The position numbers and the translations under genes were made by a program. A stretch of 64,000 nucleotides of DNA from Streptacidiphilus anmyonensis (GTDB taxonomy: Bacteria > Actinomycetota > Actinomycetes > Streptomycetales > Streptomycetaceae), in NCBI RefSeq assembly GCF_000787855.1, contig NZ_BBPQ01000004.1, positions 211,803 through 275,802 on the forward strand. The letters run 5' to 3'. The notes under the pieces were generated by a model. That model worked only from the letters and a program-made list of their open reading frames with translations, did no database searches and had not been told where the DNA came from. Below, one piece after another: positions 45,633-54,939 of the stretch (position 1 is the first letter of the stretch; each line of letters starts with the position of its first letter).

Positions 45633-45691
45633 ACAGCCACTGGCGTGCGGATGGTCCTGTTACTGGGGACCATCCGCACGCCAGTGGCTGT
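45633..45691. repeat. Perfect 25-bp inverted repeat between convergent genes
   Basis: The arm 45633-45657 is exactly complementary to 45667-45691, with a 9-base loop. It lies in the 174-base gap between the acetyltransferase and the convergent glycosyltransferase. A bidirectional terminator is the simplest reading, but the stem is about twice the length of other terminators in this window. Confidence 0.9.
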
Positions 45692-45773
45692 TCGCGCCCG
45701 CGCGGCGGAGCGCATATCGGTACAGCCCCGCGCGCGGGGGCGGTGCGGCCGCGCGCGGGAGCGGGATTCGGCG

Positions 45774-48440
45774 TTACTGCAGGAAGCTGCTGAGCGCGGC
45801 AGCGGTCCTGCGGCCGTCGTGGTTCTCGCGGACGAAGGCGAGGGATTCCGCGCCGATGCGGGCGCCCGCGGCGCGGTCGTCCAGGAGGGACTCCACCGCC
45901 TCGCGGAGCGTCGCGCTGGTGGCGTTGACGATCGGGAGCGGGCCGGTGAGGGAGGAGACCTCGTCGGAGATGTAGCACAGGACCGGCCGGCCGGCCGCCA
46001 TCGCCTCGCAGGAGAACGTGCCGTACGCGCCGATCGCGAACTGGTCCACCACGATGTCGGCGGACTTGATGCGGCGGCGGACCTCCTCCCACGGGACGCC
46101 CTCCAGCAGCTGGAAGTCGATCGCGCCCTTGTCGTGCAGCTCCTCAAGGACGGGGAGGATGCGGCCGCTGCCCTTCGTCCAGCGCTTCGACGGGGCGTGC
46201 ACCACGACCGGGCGCTTGCGCTCCAGCACCGGGGCGTCGCTCGCCCAGGAGTCGACGTCGACGACCAGCGGGGTCCAGGTCGCCCACGGGAGGTCGACCA
46301 GCAGGTCCGGGGTGGTGACGAAGACGGGCAGGCCGCTGTCTGCGGCCGTCCTGCGGTTGCGTTCCGCGATCGCGGTCATCAGGGCGCGCTGGTCGTCGGG
46401 CGCGTCGAAGAAGAGCGACTCGGCGTGGCGTTCCATGTGGCGGCCGGGGTGGCGGATCTCGCTGCCGTGGGCCAGCAGGGCCACCTTCAGCCCGGCCGAC
46501 CGCAGCGCGGGGAGGTCCGCGCCGATGTGGTCGCCGTTGAGGGTGCCGAGCACCGGGCGGAAGGCGTCCGCCAGGAGGTGGGTGTAGCGGCCGGAGAGGA
46601 CCCTGCGGACCTGCTCGACCTGGACGTCCACCGACCCGAGCCGGGCGTTGTCCAGGTAGGCGTCGGCCGGGTAGCCGAAGCCGGTCGCGCTGCTGGCCAT
46701 CACCACCTCGCAGGAGACGTCGTCCCGCTCGCGGCTGACCGCGGAGGCGAACGCGGCCAGCTGGCCCGCGTAGTTGGCGATGCCCATGCCGAGCCGGACG
46801 CCGTCCTCGCCCGAGGCGTCCAGCGGACGCCAGCGGTTGAAGGACGCCGTGCCGTCCTCGCTCTCCGCCGGACGCTGCACCTGCTCGGTGACGGTCCACG
46901 GGACGTCGGGACGGGCCACCTCGGGGCCGGTGCCGGCCAGTCGGCGGTAGAGGTCGAGCAGCGCGCCGGACTGGGCCTCCCAGGACAGCTCCGCGAGCAG
47001 CGGCTCGGTGATCCGCTCCGCGAGGCTGTCCCGGCAGGCGACGGCCTTGGCCGCCGCCTCGGCGAAGGAGACCGCGTCGCCGGCGGTGAAGATCTCGCCG
47101 ATCCCGTGCTCCTCGGTGAAGGCGCGGACCGTCTTCACGTCGCTGGCCAGCACCGGCAGACCCGCGTGCAGGTACTCGGCCATCTTCGTCGGCAGCGACA
47201 GCTCGCAGTTCGGCGTGCGCCGGAAGGGGATCAGGCCGAGGTCGGCCGAGGCGATGTAGTCCGCGACGGCGTGCTGCGGCACGTACGGCAGGACGTGCAC
47301 GCGGTCCGCCGCGCCCACCTCCGCCGCCTGGTCCAGCAGCTCCTGCACGAAGGGGTTCTGGCGGTTGGTCACCAGCGCAAGGTGCACCTCGGGCAGCTCG
47401 CCGAGGCCCGCGACGACGGTCTCCAGGCCGCGCTGACGGTCCACCCAGCCCGCGTAGACGAGCAGCGGGACGCTCTCGTCGAGCCCGCACAGCCCGCGCA
47501 CGCCGGTGCCGGGCACGTCCACGCCGACCGCCTCGCGGACCGGGGTGTTGGCCACGACCAGCGGCGTCTCGGAGAGGCCGTGGGCCTCGCGGAGCAGCTC
47601 CGCGATCTCCGGCGACACGGTGACGACCGCGTCGGCCCTGCCGATGAACTCCGACTCCAGCGCCGGGTAGGCGGCGTGGCGCAGGGGGTTGCCCCACTCG
47701 ACGCCGGCCACGTACTCGTGCGAGTCGTAGATCCAGGAGCAGCGGTGACCGGAGGCCCACAGGCGCGCGGCGCTGTGCGCGGCCGGGACCAGCATGGTCA
47801 CGTCGTTGGCGTGGATCACGTGCGGGCGGAACTTCTCGATCGCCGGGCCGAAGGCCAGGTCCAGGTCGAGCAGTTCGGGCCAGTCCTGGCGCCACTCGCC
47901 GACCGGCACGGCCGGGTCGGCCTGGTGGCGGCCTTCCCAGCGGTAGGCCCAGTTGCGGGCCCGGTAGACGGTCCGGCGGGCGCGCAGCACGGCCTTGAGG
48001 GTGTTGCGGCGCAGCGCCGCCCGGCCCTCCCGGGTCAGCGTGCCGACCTCGGCGCTCTGCGCGCGGTCCCAGGTGCGGTGCGCCGCCTGGTAGCGCTTGA
48101 GCGCCTCGCTGTCGTCGAGGCGGAAGCGGGTGACCAGGCTGCGCAGGCCGCGCTCGCGGTCGTGGGCGACCTGGCGCCGCACGTTGTGCCAGACCGGCAC
48201 CCGGACCACCTCGATCGGGCCCATCCAGGAACGCTCCACGCGTCCGCTGCGGCTGCGCCCGAGCAGCAGCACCCGCCAGCCCTCCCGGGCGGCGGCGATG
48301 GCCGTCTTCTGCACCCGGGAGTCGCCGGTGATGCCGTTGCCCACGATGACGGCCAGCCGGGGCCGGTCGTCGAGCTCTTCCACGTCGTCCTGCTGCTGCT
48401 CCGCGTTCACCTGCGGTCGAGCCTCTCGCTTTGATGTCAC
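45774..48440 (-). CDS. Two-domain (GT4-like plus second GT-B) glycosyltransferase
   Basis: 888 residues from a GTG start. The N-terminal half (about 25-470) is a GT-B/GT4 transferase with AVIVGNGITGDSRVQKTA at the start and the donor-site region SLPTKMAEYLHAGLPVLASD. The C-terminal half (about 490-888) is another GT-B-like module with HGSEIRHPGRH and a donor-type FSCEAMAAGRPVLCYISDE. Such fusions add two sugars in sequence. It is the last gene of the UDP-sugar operon (71 bases after the dehydrogenase gene), so it probably transfers the diacetamido-uronic acid or its neighbour. Confidence 0.75.
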   Translation of the reverse strand: MTSKREARPQVNAEQQQDDVEELDDRPRLAVIVGNGITGDSRVQKTAIAAAREGWRVLLLGRSRSGRVERSWMGPIEVVRVPVWHNVRRQVAHDRERGLRSLVTRFRLDDSEALKRYQAAHRTWDRAQSAEVGTLTREGRAALRRNTLKAVLRARRTVYRARNWAYRWEGRHQADPAVPVGEWRQDWPELLDLDLAFGPAIEKFRPHVIHANDVTMLVPAAHSAARLWASGHRCSWIYDSHEYVAGVEWGNPLRHAAYPALESEFIGRADAVVTVSPEIAELLREAHGLSETPLVVANTPVREAVGVDVPGTGVRGLCGLDESVPLLVYAGWVDRQRGLETVVAGLGELPEVHLALVTNRQNPFVQELLDQAAEVGAADRVHVLPYVPQHAVADYIASADLGLIPFRRTPNCELSLPTKMAEYLHAGLPVLASDVKTVRAFTEEHGIGEIFTAGDAVSFAEAAAKAVACRDSLAERITEPLLAELSWEAQSGALLDLYRRLAGTGPEVARPDVPWTVTEQVQRPAESEDGTASFNRWRPLDASGEDGVRLGMGIANYAGQLAAFASAVSRERDDVSCEVVMASSATGFGYPADAYLDNARLGSVDVQVEQVRRVLSGRYTHLLADAFRPVLGTLNGDHIGADLPALRSAGLKVALLAHGSEIRHPGRHMERHAESLFFDAPDDQRALMTAIAERNRRTAADSGLPVFVTTPDLLVDLPWATWTPLVVDVDSWASDAPVLERKRPVVVHAPSKRWTKGSGRILPVLEELHDKGAIDFQLLEGVPWEEVRRRIKSADIVVDQFAIGAYGTFSCEAMAAGRPVLCYISDEVSSLTGPLPIVNATSATLREAVESLLDDRAAGARIGAESLAFVRENHDGRRTAAALSSFLQ

Positions 48441-48511
48441 AGCCTGTTCCCCCCTGCCGGCGGAGCCGGGACCGGCCCCCGCTGGTTCAGCCCCGCCGGT
48501 CAGCCGCCGGT

Positions 48512-49795
48512 TCAGCCGCCGATGACGACGCGGCGCACGCCTTCCCAGCGCGCCGGGTCGGTGGTGCGGCGGCCGTCGACCAGGGCCCGGACGCCGGGCA
48601 GGTCGGCGGCGCCGAGCATCTGGTACTCGGCGTGGTCCGCCTGGATCACGGCCGCCGTCACCGGCTCGCCGCGGTGCGGCGGCAGACCGAGGGCGACCAG
48701 TTCGGTCTCGGTGTAGAGCGGGTCGCTGACGTACGGCACCGCGCCGCGCTCACGCAGCGCCGCCACGGTCGGGAAGACGCCGGAGAACGCCGTCTCCTTG
48801 ACGCCGCCGCGGTAGGCCGCGCCGAGCACCAGCACGTGCGCGCCGTCCAGCTCGCCGTACGCCTCGGCCAGCAGCTCCACCGCGTAGTCGGGCATCGCGG
48901 CGTTGGCGGCACGGGCGGAGGCCACGACGGTCGCCTCCGGGTCGTTCCACAGGTACAACCGCGGGTAGACCGGGATGCAGTGCCCGCCGACGGCGATGCC
49001 GGGGGTGTGCAGGTGGCTGTACGGCTGGCTGTTGCAGGCCGCGATGACCTGGGCGATGTCCACGCCGACCCGGTCGGCGAAGCGCGCGAACTGGTTGGCC
49101 AGGCCGATGTTGACGTCGCGGTAGGTGGTCTCGGCGAGCTTGGCCAGCTCGGCGGCCTCGGCGGAGCCGAGGTCCCAGACGCCGTTGGGACGCGGCAGCT
49201 CGGGGCGCTCGTCGAAGTCCAGCGCGGCCTCGTAGAAGGCACGACCGGCCTCGGCGGACGCGGCGTCGATGCCGCCGATCAGCTTGGGGTAGCGGCGCAG
49301 GTCCGCGAAGACCCGCCCGGTGAGCACCCGCTCGGGGCTGAAGACCAGGTGGAAGTCGCGTCCGGCGGTGAGCCCTGAGCCGCGTTCCAGCAGCGGGGCC
49401 CAGCGGTCGCGGGTGGTGCCGACCGGCAGCGTCGTCTCGTAGCAGACCAGGGTGCCCGGCTTCAGCCCGGCGGCGACCGCCTCGGTCGCGGCGTCGAGCA
49501 GGGAGAAGTCCGGGGTGCCCTCGCCGTCGACGAAGAGCGGCACGACGAGCACCACGACCTCGCTCGCGGCCACGGCGGCGGCCGTGTCCGTGGTCGCGGT
49601 CAGCAGGCCGGCGGCGACCGCCTGCTTGAGGCGCAGGTCGAGCTCGGCCTCGCCGGGGAACGGTTCGACCCCGGCGTTGACCTGCTCGACGACGGCCGGG
49701 TTCACGTCCGCGCCGACGACCCGGTGGCCCTTGGCGGCGAACTGCACCGCCAGCGGGAGGCCGATCTTGCCGAGGGCGACTACGCAGACCTGCAC
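48512..49795 (-). CDS. UDP-N-acetylglucosamine 6-dehydrogenase-like (WecC/WbpA family)
   Basis: 427 residues from the GTG at 49795, with GGAAGG upstream. The frame is open further 5', but the NAD-binding VALGKIGLPLAVQFAAKGH starts here. The catalytic-Cys motif GIAVGGHCIPVYP and the C-terminal domain (LGAAYRGGVKE) are clear. WecC/WbpA-type enzymes oxidise UDP-GlcNAc (or UDP-ManNAc) to the uronic acid. With the neighbouring dehydrogenase, aminotransferase and acetyltransferase it would start the UDP-GlcNAc(3NAc)A pathway. The gap to the GT gene upstream is 14 bases. Confidence 0.85.
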   Translation of the reverse strand: MQVCVVALGKIGLPLAVQFAAKGHRVVGADVNPAVVEQVNAGVEPFPGEAELDLRLKQAVAAGLLTATTDTAAAVAASEVVVLVVPLFVDGEGTPDFSLLDAATEAVAAGLKPGTLVCYETTLPVGTTRDRWAPLLERGSGLTAGRDFHLVFSPERVLTGRVFADLRRYPKLIGGIDAASAEAGRAFYEAALDFDERPELPRPNGVWDLGSAEAAELAKLAETTYRDVNIGLANQFARFADRVGVDIAQVIAACNSQPYSHLHTPGIAVGGHCIPVYPRLYLWNDPEATVVASARAANAAMPDYAVELLAEAYGELDGAHVLVLGAAYRGGVKETAFSGVFPTVAALRERGAVPYVSDPLYTETELVALGLPPHRGEPVTAAVIQADHAEYQMLGAADLPGVRALVDGRRTTDPARWEGVRRVVIGG

Positions 49796-49809
49796 GTGGT
49801 TGTTCCTTC

Positions 49810-51642
49810 CTAAGCGGCCGGCGCGGGGCGCAGCCGTCGTTTCAACGAGCGGACCAGGCTCAGCGGGGCGGCCGCGAGCTGCAACTCGCCCTCGGCGCCC
49901 GTGATCGCGGAGACCCGGAAGAGGTGCGAACCGCGCCAGGCCCGGAGCTTGACGGGCTTGGCGCAGCGGACGGGCTGCACCTCGTGCGTGCGGCCGCCGG
50001 TCGTGGCGCGGCCGAGCAGCCGCAGCCGTACCGACCACGGCCCGCTCGCCGCGCCCAGGTGGGTCTGGCGCAGCAGCAGTCCGAGCGGGACCCGGGCGGT
50101 GACCACGGTCCCGCCGTCGGGGGCGGCGGCGTAGGAGACGAAGGCCTGGTGGGCGACGAACTGCTCGCCCGCGGAGCCGGAGCCGCCGGGGCGGAAGGTC
50201 TCCACCCAGACGCGGGCCACCGGCCCGCCGTAGCCCGGCAGCGGGCTGTACCCGGTGACGGTCAGGCAGGGACGGCGGCGGGCGTCCAGCGCGAGCTCGG
50301 CGGTGAGGTCGTCGAGGCGGGTCAGCGACTCGTCCGTCTCGAAGAACCGGTCGTCGATGCCGAGCCGGGCGTCGCCCAGGGCCGGGTGGTCCAGCAGGGC
50401 GCGCTCGCCGCGGACCACCAGCGGCAGCTGCGCGTGCTGCTGCTCGAAGCGCAGCGCCGCGAGGATCGCGTCCACCTCGCCGGCGCGGGCCAGCAGCAGC
50501 CGGATCCGGGCCGCGACGGGGACCCTGAGCAGCAGCTCGTCGTTGGCGTGCGCGCCGACCAGCGTCCCGACGCGGGAGACGATCCGCTCCTGCGCCTCGC
50601 GCTCCAGCTCCAGCAGCGCCGGACCGAGGATGTCCGCGAGCTCGCCCTCCAGGTGGCGGCGGTGCACGCGGTCGCGTGCCTCGGGCGAGTCGGCGAGCCG
50701 CCCGGTCAGCGCCATGATGCGCTCGGTGCCGAGCAGCCGCGGCTCGGGGCCGCCCCGGTAGGTGATGTTCCCGGCGTTGTAGCGGCGGACCGCGTAGTAG
50801 TAGTCGTAGTCGTTCAGGATCGACACCGGCCCCGCAGCGAACAGGGCGGCCAGGGTGAACGGCTGGTCGCTGAGGACGGGCAGGTCCTCGTCGTAGCGCA
50901 GCGCGAGCCGCTCGATCAGCGCCCGGCGGAACAGCTTGGTGTTCGACAGGGCCCAGGCCAGCGGGGAGTTGCCCAGGGTGGCGTCGTGCCGCTGCCGCTG
51001 GAAGGCGGCCTTGGGCACCCAGCGGCCGTTGAGGCCGACCATCCGGCCGGCCACGACGTCGGTGCCGTGGGTGTCGGCGGCGGCGACGAGACGCTCCAGC
51101 GCCTCGGGGCCCAGGTGGTCGTCGGCGCCCAGGAAGAAGACGAAGCGCCCGCGGGCCAGTTCCAGCCCGCGGTTGCTCGGCCCGGCCGGACCGCCGGAGT
51201 TGGCCTGGTGCACGACGTCGACCAGCCCGGGATGCTCGGCCGCGAAGGCGTCCAGCGCCTCGCCGCTGCCGTCGGTCGACCCGTCGTCGACGGCGACGAT
51301 CTGCATCCGCCCCGTCCCGAGCGTCTGCGCGAGCAGCGACTCCAGGCAGGTCGTCAGGTACGGCATGGTGTTGTACACCGCGACGATCACGGTGACGTCC
51401 GGCTGTCCCTCCCCCGCCGGTCCCGCCTGCGCGGGCACCTGCGCGCCCGCGGCCGAGGGCGTGTCGCCCGTGGTCGGGGCGGGCGTGCCGGAACGCTCGG
51501 TCGGAGCGGCTGCCGGAGCCCGCGTCGCCTCGGCGTTGGTGGCCGCGTCGGCTTCGGACGCCGGGCTCGCCCCGGCCGCCGAGGCCGGGAGGTCAGCCGT
51601 CGTCGGTCGGGGGTCCAGCGCGGACTGGGCTCGGGTGCTCAC
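49810..51642 (-). CDS. GT2-family glycosyltransferase with C-terminal beta domain
   Basis: 610 residues from a GTG whose GTGA overlaps the preceding gene's stop. About 90 residues of Ala/Thr/Pro-rich tail precede the GT-A domain: VTVIVAVYNTMPYLTTCLES, DDGSTDGSG, FLGADDHLGPE (DxD-like ADD). The region beyond about residue 320 is helical and then a beta-rich domain of unknown role. There is no membrane helix. Predicted to add a sugar to a surface glycan or teichoic-acid-type polymer in the cytoplasm. It belongs to the UDP-sugar operon. Confidence 0.8.
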   Translation of the reverse strand: MSTRAQSALDPRPTTADLPASAAGASPASEADAATNAEATRAPAAAPTERSGTPAPTTGDTPSAAGAQVPAQAGPAGEGQPDVTVIVAVYNTMPYLTTCLESLLAQTLGTGRMQIVAVDDGSTDGSGEALDAFAAEHPGLVDVVHQANSGGPAGPSNRGLELARGRFVFFLGADDHLGPEALERLVAAADTHGTDVVAGRMVGLNGRWVPKAAFQRQRHDATLGNSPLAWALSNTKLFRRALIERLALRYDEDLPVLSDQPFTLAALFAAGPVSILNDYDYYYAVRRYNAGNITYRGGPEPRLLGTERIMALTGRLADSPEARDRVHRRHLEGELADILGPALLELEREAQERIVSRVGTLVGAHANDELLLRVPVAARIRLLLARAGEVDAILAALRFEQQHAQLPLVVRGERALLDHPALGDARLGIDDRFFETDESLTRLDDLTAELALDARRRPCLTVTGYSPLPGYGGPVARVWVETFRPGGSGSAGEQFVAHQAFVSYAAAPDGGTVVTARVPLGLLLRQTHLGAASGPWSVRLRLLGRATTGGRTHEVQPVRCAKPVKLRAWRGSHLFRVSAITGAEGELQLAAAPLSLVRSLKRRLRPAPAA

Positions 51643-52661
51643 GCGGCCGGGGTCCGGGACGAGGGTATGCGGATGGTGGCGCCCGACTCGGCGGAGGCCA
51701 GGACGGCGGCGGAGACCTCCACCGTGCGCAGGCCCTGCCGCAGCGTCACGATGTCGGCGTCCTTGCCCGAGACCGCGTCGCGGAAGCTCTCGTGCTCCAC
51801 CAGCAACGGCTCCCGCTTCGGGATCGCGAAGCGGATCATGTCGCCCTCGGCGACGCCGCGGAAGGCGCGCAGCGCCTCCCACTCGGTGTCGATGGCGCCG
51901 TTGGCGTAGAAGGTCAGGTCGGCCGTCAGGGTGTCGGCGACGAAGCAGCCCTTGTCGCCGGTGACGACGGTGCGCCGCTCCTTGAGCGGGCTGAGCCAGT
52001 TGACCAGGTGGTTCACCATGGTGCCGTCGGCCAGTCGGCCGACCACGGCGACCATGTCCTCGTGCGGACGGCCGCTGCGGGAGACCGTGTGCGCGGCCAC
52101 CGACTCGTACTCCTGGCCGGTCACCCAGCCGGTGAGGTCGATGTCGTGGGTGGCGAGGTCCTTGACCACGCCGACGTCGGCGATGCGGTGCGGGAAGGGG
52201 CCCTGGCGGTGGGTCACCACCTGGTAGACCTCGCCGAGCTCGCCCGACTCCAGGCGTCCCCGCAGGTTCTGCAGCGCGGGGTTGAACCGCTCGATGTGGC
52301 CGACCGCGCCGACCAGCCCGCGCGACTCGAAGGCCTCCACCACCCGGCGGGCGCCCTCGACCGTGTCGGCCAGCGGCTTCTCGATCAGCACGTGGACGTC
52401 CGCCTCGGCGAACGCGACGGCTATCTCCTCGTGCAGCGCGGTCGGGCAGGCCACCACCGCGTAGTCGATGCCGAGCGCTATCAGCTGCTGCACGTCCGGC
52501 ACGACCGGGACGCCGCGCACCACGCCGGCCGGGTCGGACGCCGGGTCCACGACGCCGACCAGCTCGACGCCGGCCAGACCGCCGAGCACCCGGTAGTGGT
52601 GGCGCCCCATGGCGCCGACGCCGACCAGTCCGGCCCGCAGCGGCCGGTCCCCGGCGGTCAC
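51639..52661 (-). CDS. Gfo/Idh/MocA oxidoreductase, WlbA-like UDP-GlcNAcA 3-dehydrogenase
   Basis: 340 residues; the GTG start at 52661 overlaps the aminotransferase stop (GTGA). The NAD-binding GVGAMGRHHYRVLGG, the family EKPLADTVEGARRV motif and the C-terminal beta sheet with VVKDLATHDIDL are visible. WlbA/WbpB enzymes oxidise C3 of UDP-GlcNAcA to the ketone for transamination. Position between aminotransferase and glycosyltransferase supports that role; other Gfo/Idh reactions are not excluded. Confidence 0.85.
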   Translation of the reverse strand: MTAGDRPLRAGLVGVGAMGRHHYRVLGGLAGVELVGVVDPASDPAGVVRGVPVVPDVQQLIALGIDYAVVACPTALHEEIAVAFAEADVHVLIEKPLADTVEGARRVVEAFESRGLVGAVGHIERFNPALQNLRGRLESGELGEVYQVVTHRQGPFPHRIADVGVVKDLATHDIDLTGWVTGQEYESVAAHTVSRSGRPHEDMVAVVGRLADGTMVNHLVNWLSPLKERRTVVTGDKGCFVADTLTADLTFYANGAIDTEWEALRAFRGVAEGDMIRFAIPKREPLLVEHESFRDAVSGKDADIVTLRQGLRTVEVSAAVLASAESGATIRIPSSRTPAA

Positions 52662-53773
52662 TTCCCGGCTCCCGTGGTGGTCTCCAGCGCGTTGCAGGCG
52701 GCGACGATCCGGTCGATGTCGGCGTCGGCCAGCGACGGGTGCACCGGCAGCGACAGCACCTCGGCCGCCGCGCGCTCGGTCTCCGGCAGGTCCCAGGTCC
52801 GCTCGCTGGAGGGGCCCTGCGCCGCGTACGGGATGAGCCGGTGGATCGGCGTCGGGTAGTAGACCGCGCTGCCGACGCCGGCCGCCGCGAGTGCCCGCTG
52901 GGCCTCGTCGCGGCCGACGGCCTCGGGCACGCGCACGGTGTACTGGTGGTAGGCGTGCTCGGCGCCCGCGGCGACCGGCGGGGTCACCAGCGTGGTGATG
53001 CCCGCGTCGAGCGCCTTGGCGTTGGCCCGGCGGCGCTCGGTCCACTCCGGGAGCCGGCCGAGCTGGACGCGGCCGATCGCGGCGGCGACGTCCGTCATGC
53101 GCATGTTGGCGCCGACGATCTCGTTGGCGTAGCGCTGCTCCATGCCCTGGTTGCGCAGCAGCCGCACCTTGCGGGCGAGCTCCGCGTCGGCCGTGGTGAC
53201 CATGCCGCCCTCGAGGGAGTGCATGTTCTTGGTCGGGTAGAAGCTGAAGCAGCCCGCCGTGCCGAAGGCGCCCGTGGGGGTGCCCCCGAGCGAGGCCATG
53301 TGGGCCTGGGCGGCGTCCTCGACCAGGGCCAGGCCGTGGCGCTCGGCGAGGGCGCCGAGGCGGTCCATGGCGGCCGGGTGGCCGTAGAGGTGCACCGGCA
53401 TGATGGCGGCGGTACGCGGCGAGATCGCGGCGGCCGCGGCCTCGGGGTCGAGGCAGAAGCTGTCGCGCTCGATGTCGGCGAAGACGGGCTCCGCGCCGAC
53501 GAGCCGCACCGCGTTGGCGGTGGCGGCGAAGGAGAAGGACGGCACCACGACCTCGTCGCCGGGACCGATGCCCATCGCGAGCAGCGTCAATTGCAGCGCG
53601 GACGTCCCGGAGTTCACCGCCACACAGTGGCGGTCGTCCACCAGTCGGGAGAACTCCTCCTCGAATCCGGCGACTTCCGGTCCTTGTACGACGTTCCCGC
53701 TGCGCAGGACTCGGACTGCGGCCTCGATCTCGGCTTCGCCGATCACTGGTTTGGCCACGGCGATCTGGATCAT
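52658..53773 (-). CDS. DegT/DnrJ/EryC1/StrS PLP aminotransferase, WlbC/WbpE-like
   Basis: 371 residues from the ATG at 53773 (GGAG 7 bases upstream; family proteins begin close to AKPVIGEAEIEA). A GTG at 53788 is an alternative. The PLP site has GTSALQLTLLAMGIGPGDEV, VEDAAQAHMA and the Schiff-base Lys in SFYPTKNMHSLEGG. WlbC-type enzymes use glutamate to aminate the 3-keto-uronic acid. It is the first gene of the five-gene minus-strand operon. The preceding 230 bases are AT-rich and contain its promoter. Confidence 0.87.
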   Translation of the reverse strand: MIQIAVAKPVIGEAEIEAAVRVLRSGNVVQGPEVAGFEEEFSRLVDDRHCVAVNSGTSALQLTLLAMGIGPGDEVVVPSFSFAATANAVRLVGAEPVFADIERDSFCLDPEAAAAAISPRTAAIMPVHLYGHPAAMDRLGALAERHGLALVEDAAQAHMASLGGTPTGAFGTAGCFSFYPTKNMHSLEGGMVTTADAELARKVRLLRNQGMEQRYANEIVGANMRMTDVAAAIGRVQLGRLPEWTERRRANAKALDAGITTLVTPPVAAGAEHAYHQYTVRVPEAVGRDEAQRALAAAGVGSAVYYPTPIHRLIPYAAQGPSSERTWDLPETERAAAEVLSLPVHPSLADADIDRIVAACNALETTTGAGK

Positions 53774-54006
53774 TTCTTGCTCCGGCACCTGTGCTTCCTC
53801 TCCAGAAAGCATGAAGTAACAGGCGTATCCGCATCGCAAACAAGATTTTTCTGCAATGCGGCCACGGCGGGCACAGCATATAAGAGCTCCCCGGCCGGGC
53901 AAGAGGGTTGTAAGAATTTCTTTGAAGCCCCTGACCTGCGTGTTTGTTTGGATTAAACCTGCCATTCAACAAATAGGGCCCTATTCTTAAGAGGGCCAAC
54001 AACAGT
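53774..54006. promoter_or_regulatory. AT-rich region containing the sugar-operon promoter
   Basis: It is much richer in A and T than the window, with poly-T/A runs (53850-53860, 53940-53985). It includes a perfect 14-bp palindrome AATAGGGCCCTATT (53972-53985). It separates the sugar operon from the end of the steroid-type SDR gene (54007) on the same strand. Confidence 0.5.
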
Positions 54007-54939
54007 TCACCGGGAGCCGTACGCGGGGAGTGGCGGCACGCCGGCGGCGAGCAGTGCGCGGGTCCTGTCGCCGGCCTCGGCGGGCGTCCAACGTGCGGCG
54101 ATGTCCGCGGTGGGGCCGGGCCGCCAGCCCTCCATGACGGTGATCCGGCCGCCCTCGGCCTCGAAGACCCGGCCGGTCACCCCGGCGGAGGCGGCCGAGC
54201 CGAGCCAGACCACCAGCGGGGAGACGTTCTCCGGAGCCATGGCGTCGAACGCCTGCGGCCCCTCGGGCGCGGCCATGGCGGCGGCGAAGGCCTGCTCGGT
54301 CATCCGGGTGCGGGCCGCGGGCGCGATCGCGTTGACCTGGACCCCGTAGCCCGCCAGTTCGGCCGCGGCGACGAGCGTCAGGCCGAGGATGCCGGCCTTC
54401 GCCGCGCTGTAGTTGCCCTGGCCCACGCTTCCCAACAGCCCTGCGCCGGAACTGGTGTTGACCACGCGGGCATCGGGCCTGCGGCCCGCCTTGGCCTCCG
54501 CCCGCCAGTGCGCGGCCGCGTGACGCAGCGGCAGGAAGTGGCCCTTCAGATGCACCCGCATGACGGCGTCCCAGTCCTCCTCGTCGAGGTTGACCAGCAT
54601 CCGGTCGCGCAGGAAGCCCGCGTTGTTGACCAGGGTGTCCAGGCGGCCGAACGCGTCCAGCGCGGTGGCGACCAGGGAGGCGGCGCCGTCGGCGGTGGCG
54701 ATGTCGCCGCCGTGGGCGACGGCCTCGCCGCCGTTCGCACGGATCTCGGCGACGACCTCCTCGGCGGGGGTCGCCGACGCGCCCGCGCCGTCGAGCGCCA
54801 CGCCGAGGTCGTTGACGACGACCTTCGCGCCTTCGGCCGCGAACGCGAGCGCGTGCGCGCGGCCGAGGCCACGGCCCGCGCCGGTGACGGCGACCACCCG
54901 GTCGGCACAGAGTCCGCCGGAGTCAGGGGAGTTGGGCAT
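54007..54939 (-). CDS. SDR-family dehydrogenase (Rv3548c-like)
   Basis: 310 residues. The NAD(P) motif VTGAGRGLGRAHA and the catalytic YSAAKAG (Tyr and Lys), with Ser in NTSSGAG, are present. The sequence resembles the hydroxyacyl-CoA-type SDRs of mycobacterial KstR2 clusters (Rv3548c type), including the long insertion after the active site. It overlaps the next SDR by 17 bases. The order (Rv3548c, Rv3549c, then divergent echA20-ipdABC) is as in M. tuberculosis. The exact reaction of this SDR is not known. Confidence 0.82.
   Translation of the reverse strand: MPNSPDSGGLCADRVVAVTGAGRGLGRAHALAFAAEGAKVVVNDLGVALDGAGASATPAEEVVAEIRANGGEAVAHGGDIATADGAASLVATALDAFGRLDTLVNNAGFLRDRMLVNLDEEDWDAVMRVHLKGHFLPLRHAAAHWRAEAKAGRRPDARVVNTSSGAGLLGSVGQGNYSAAKAGILGLTLVAAAELAGYGVQVNAIAPAARTRMTEQAFAAAMAAPEGPQAFDAMAPENVSPLVVWLGSAASAGVTGRVFEAEGGRITVMEGWRPGPTADIAARWTPAEAGDRTRALLAAGVPPLPAYGSR

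Noticed and set aside
45645..48434. A 929-codon plus-strand open frame opposite the double glycosyltransferase
   Set aside because: It is antisense to a clear gene and starts in the inverted repeat; composition is that of a reverse frame.
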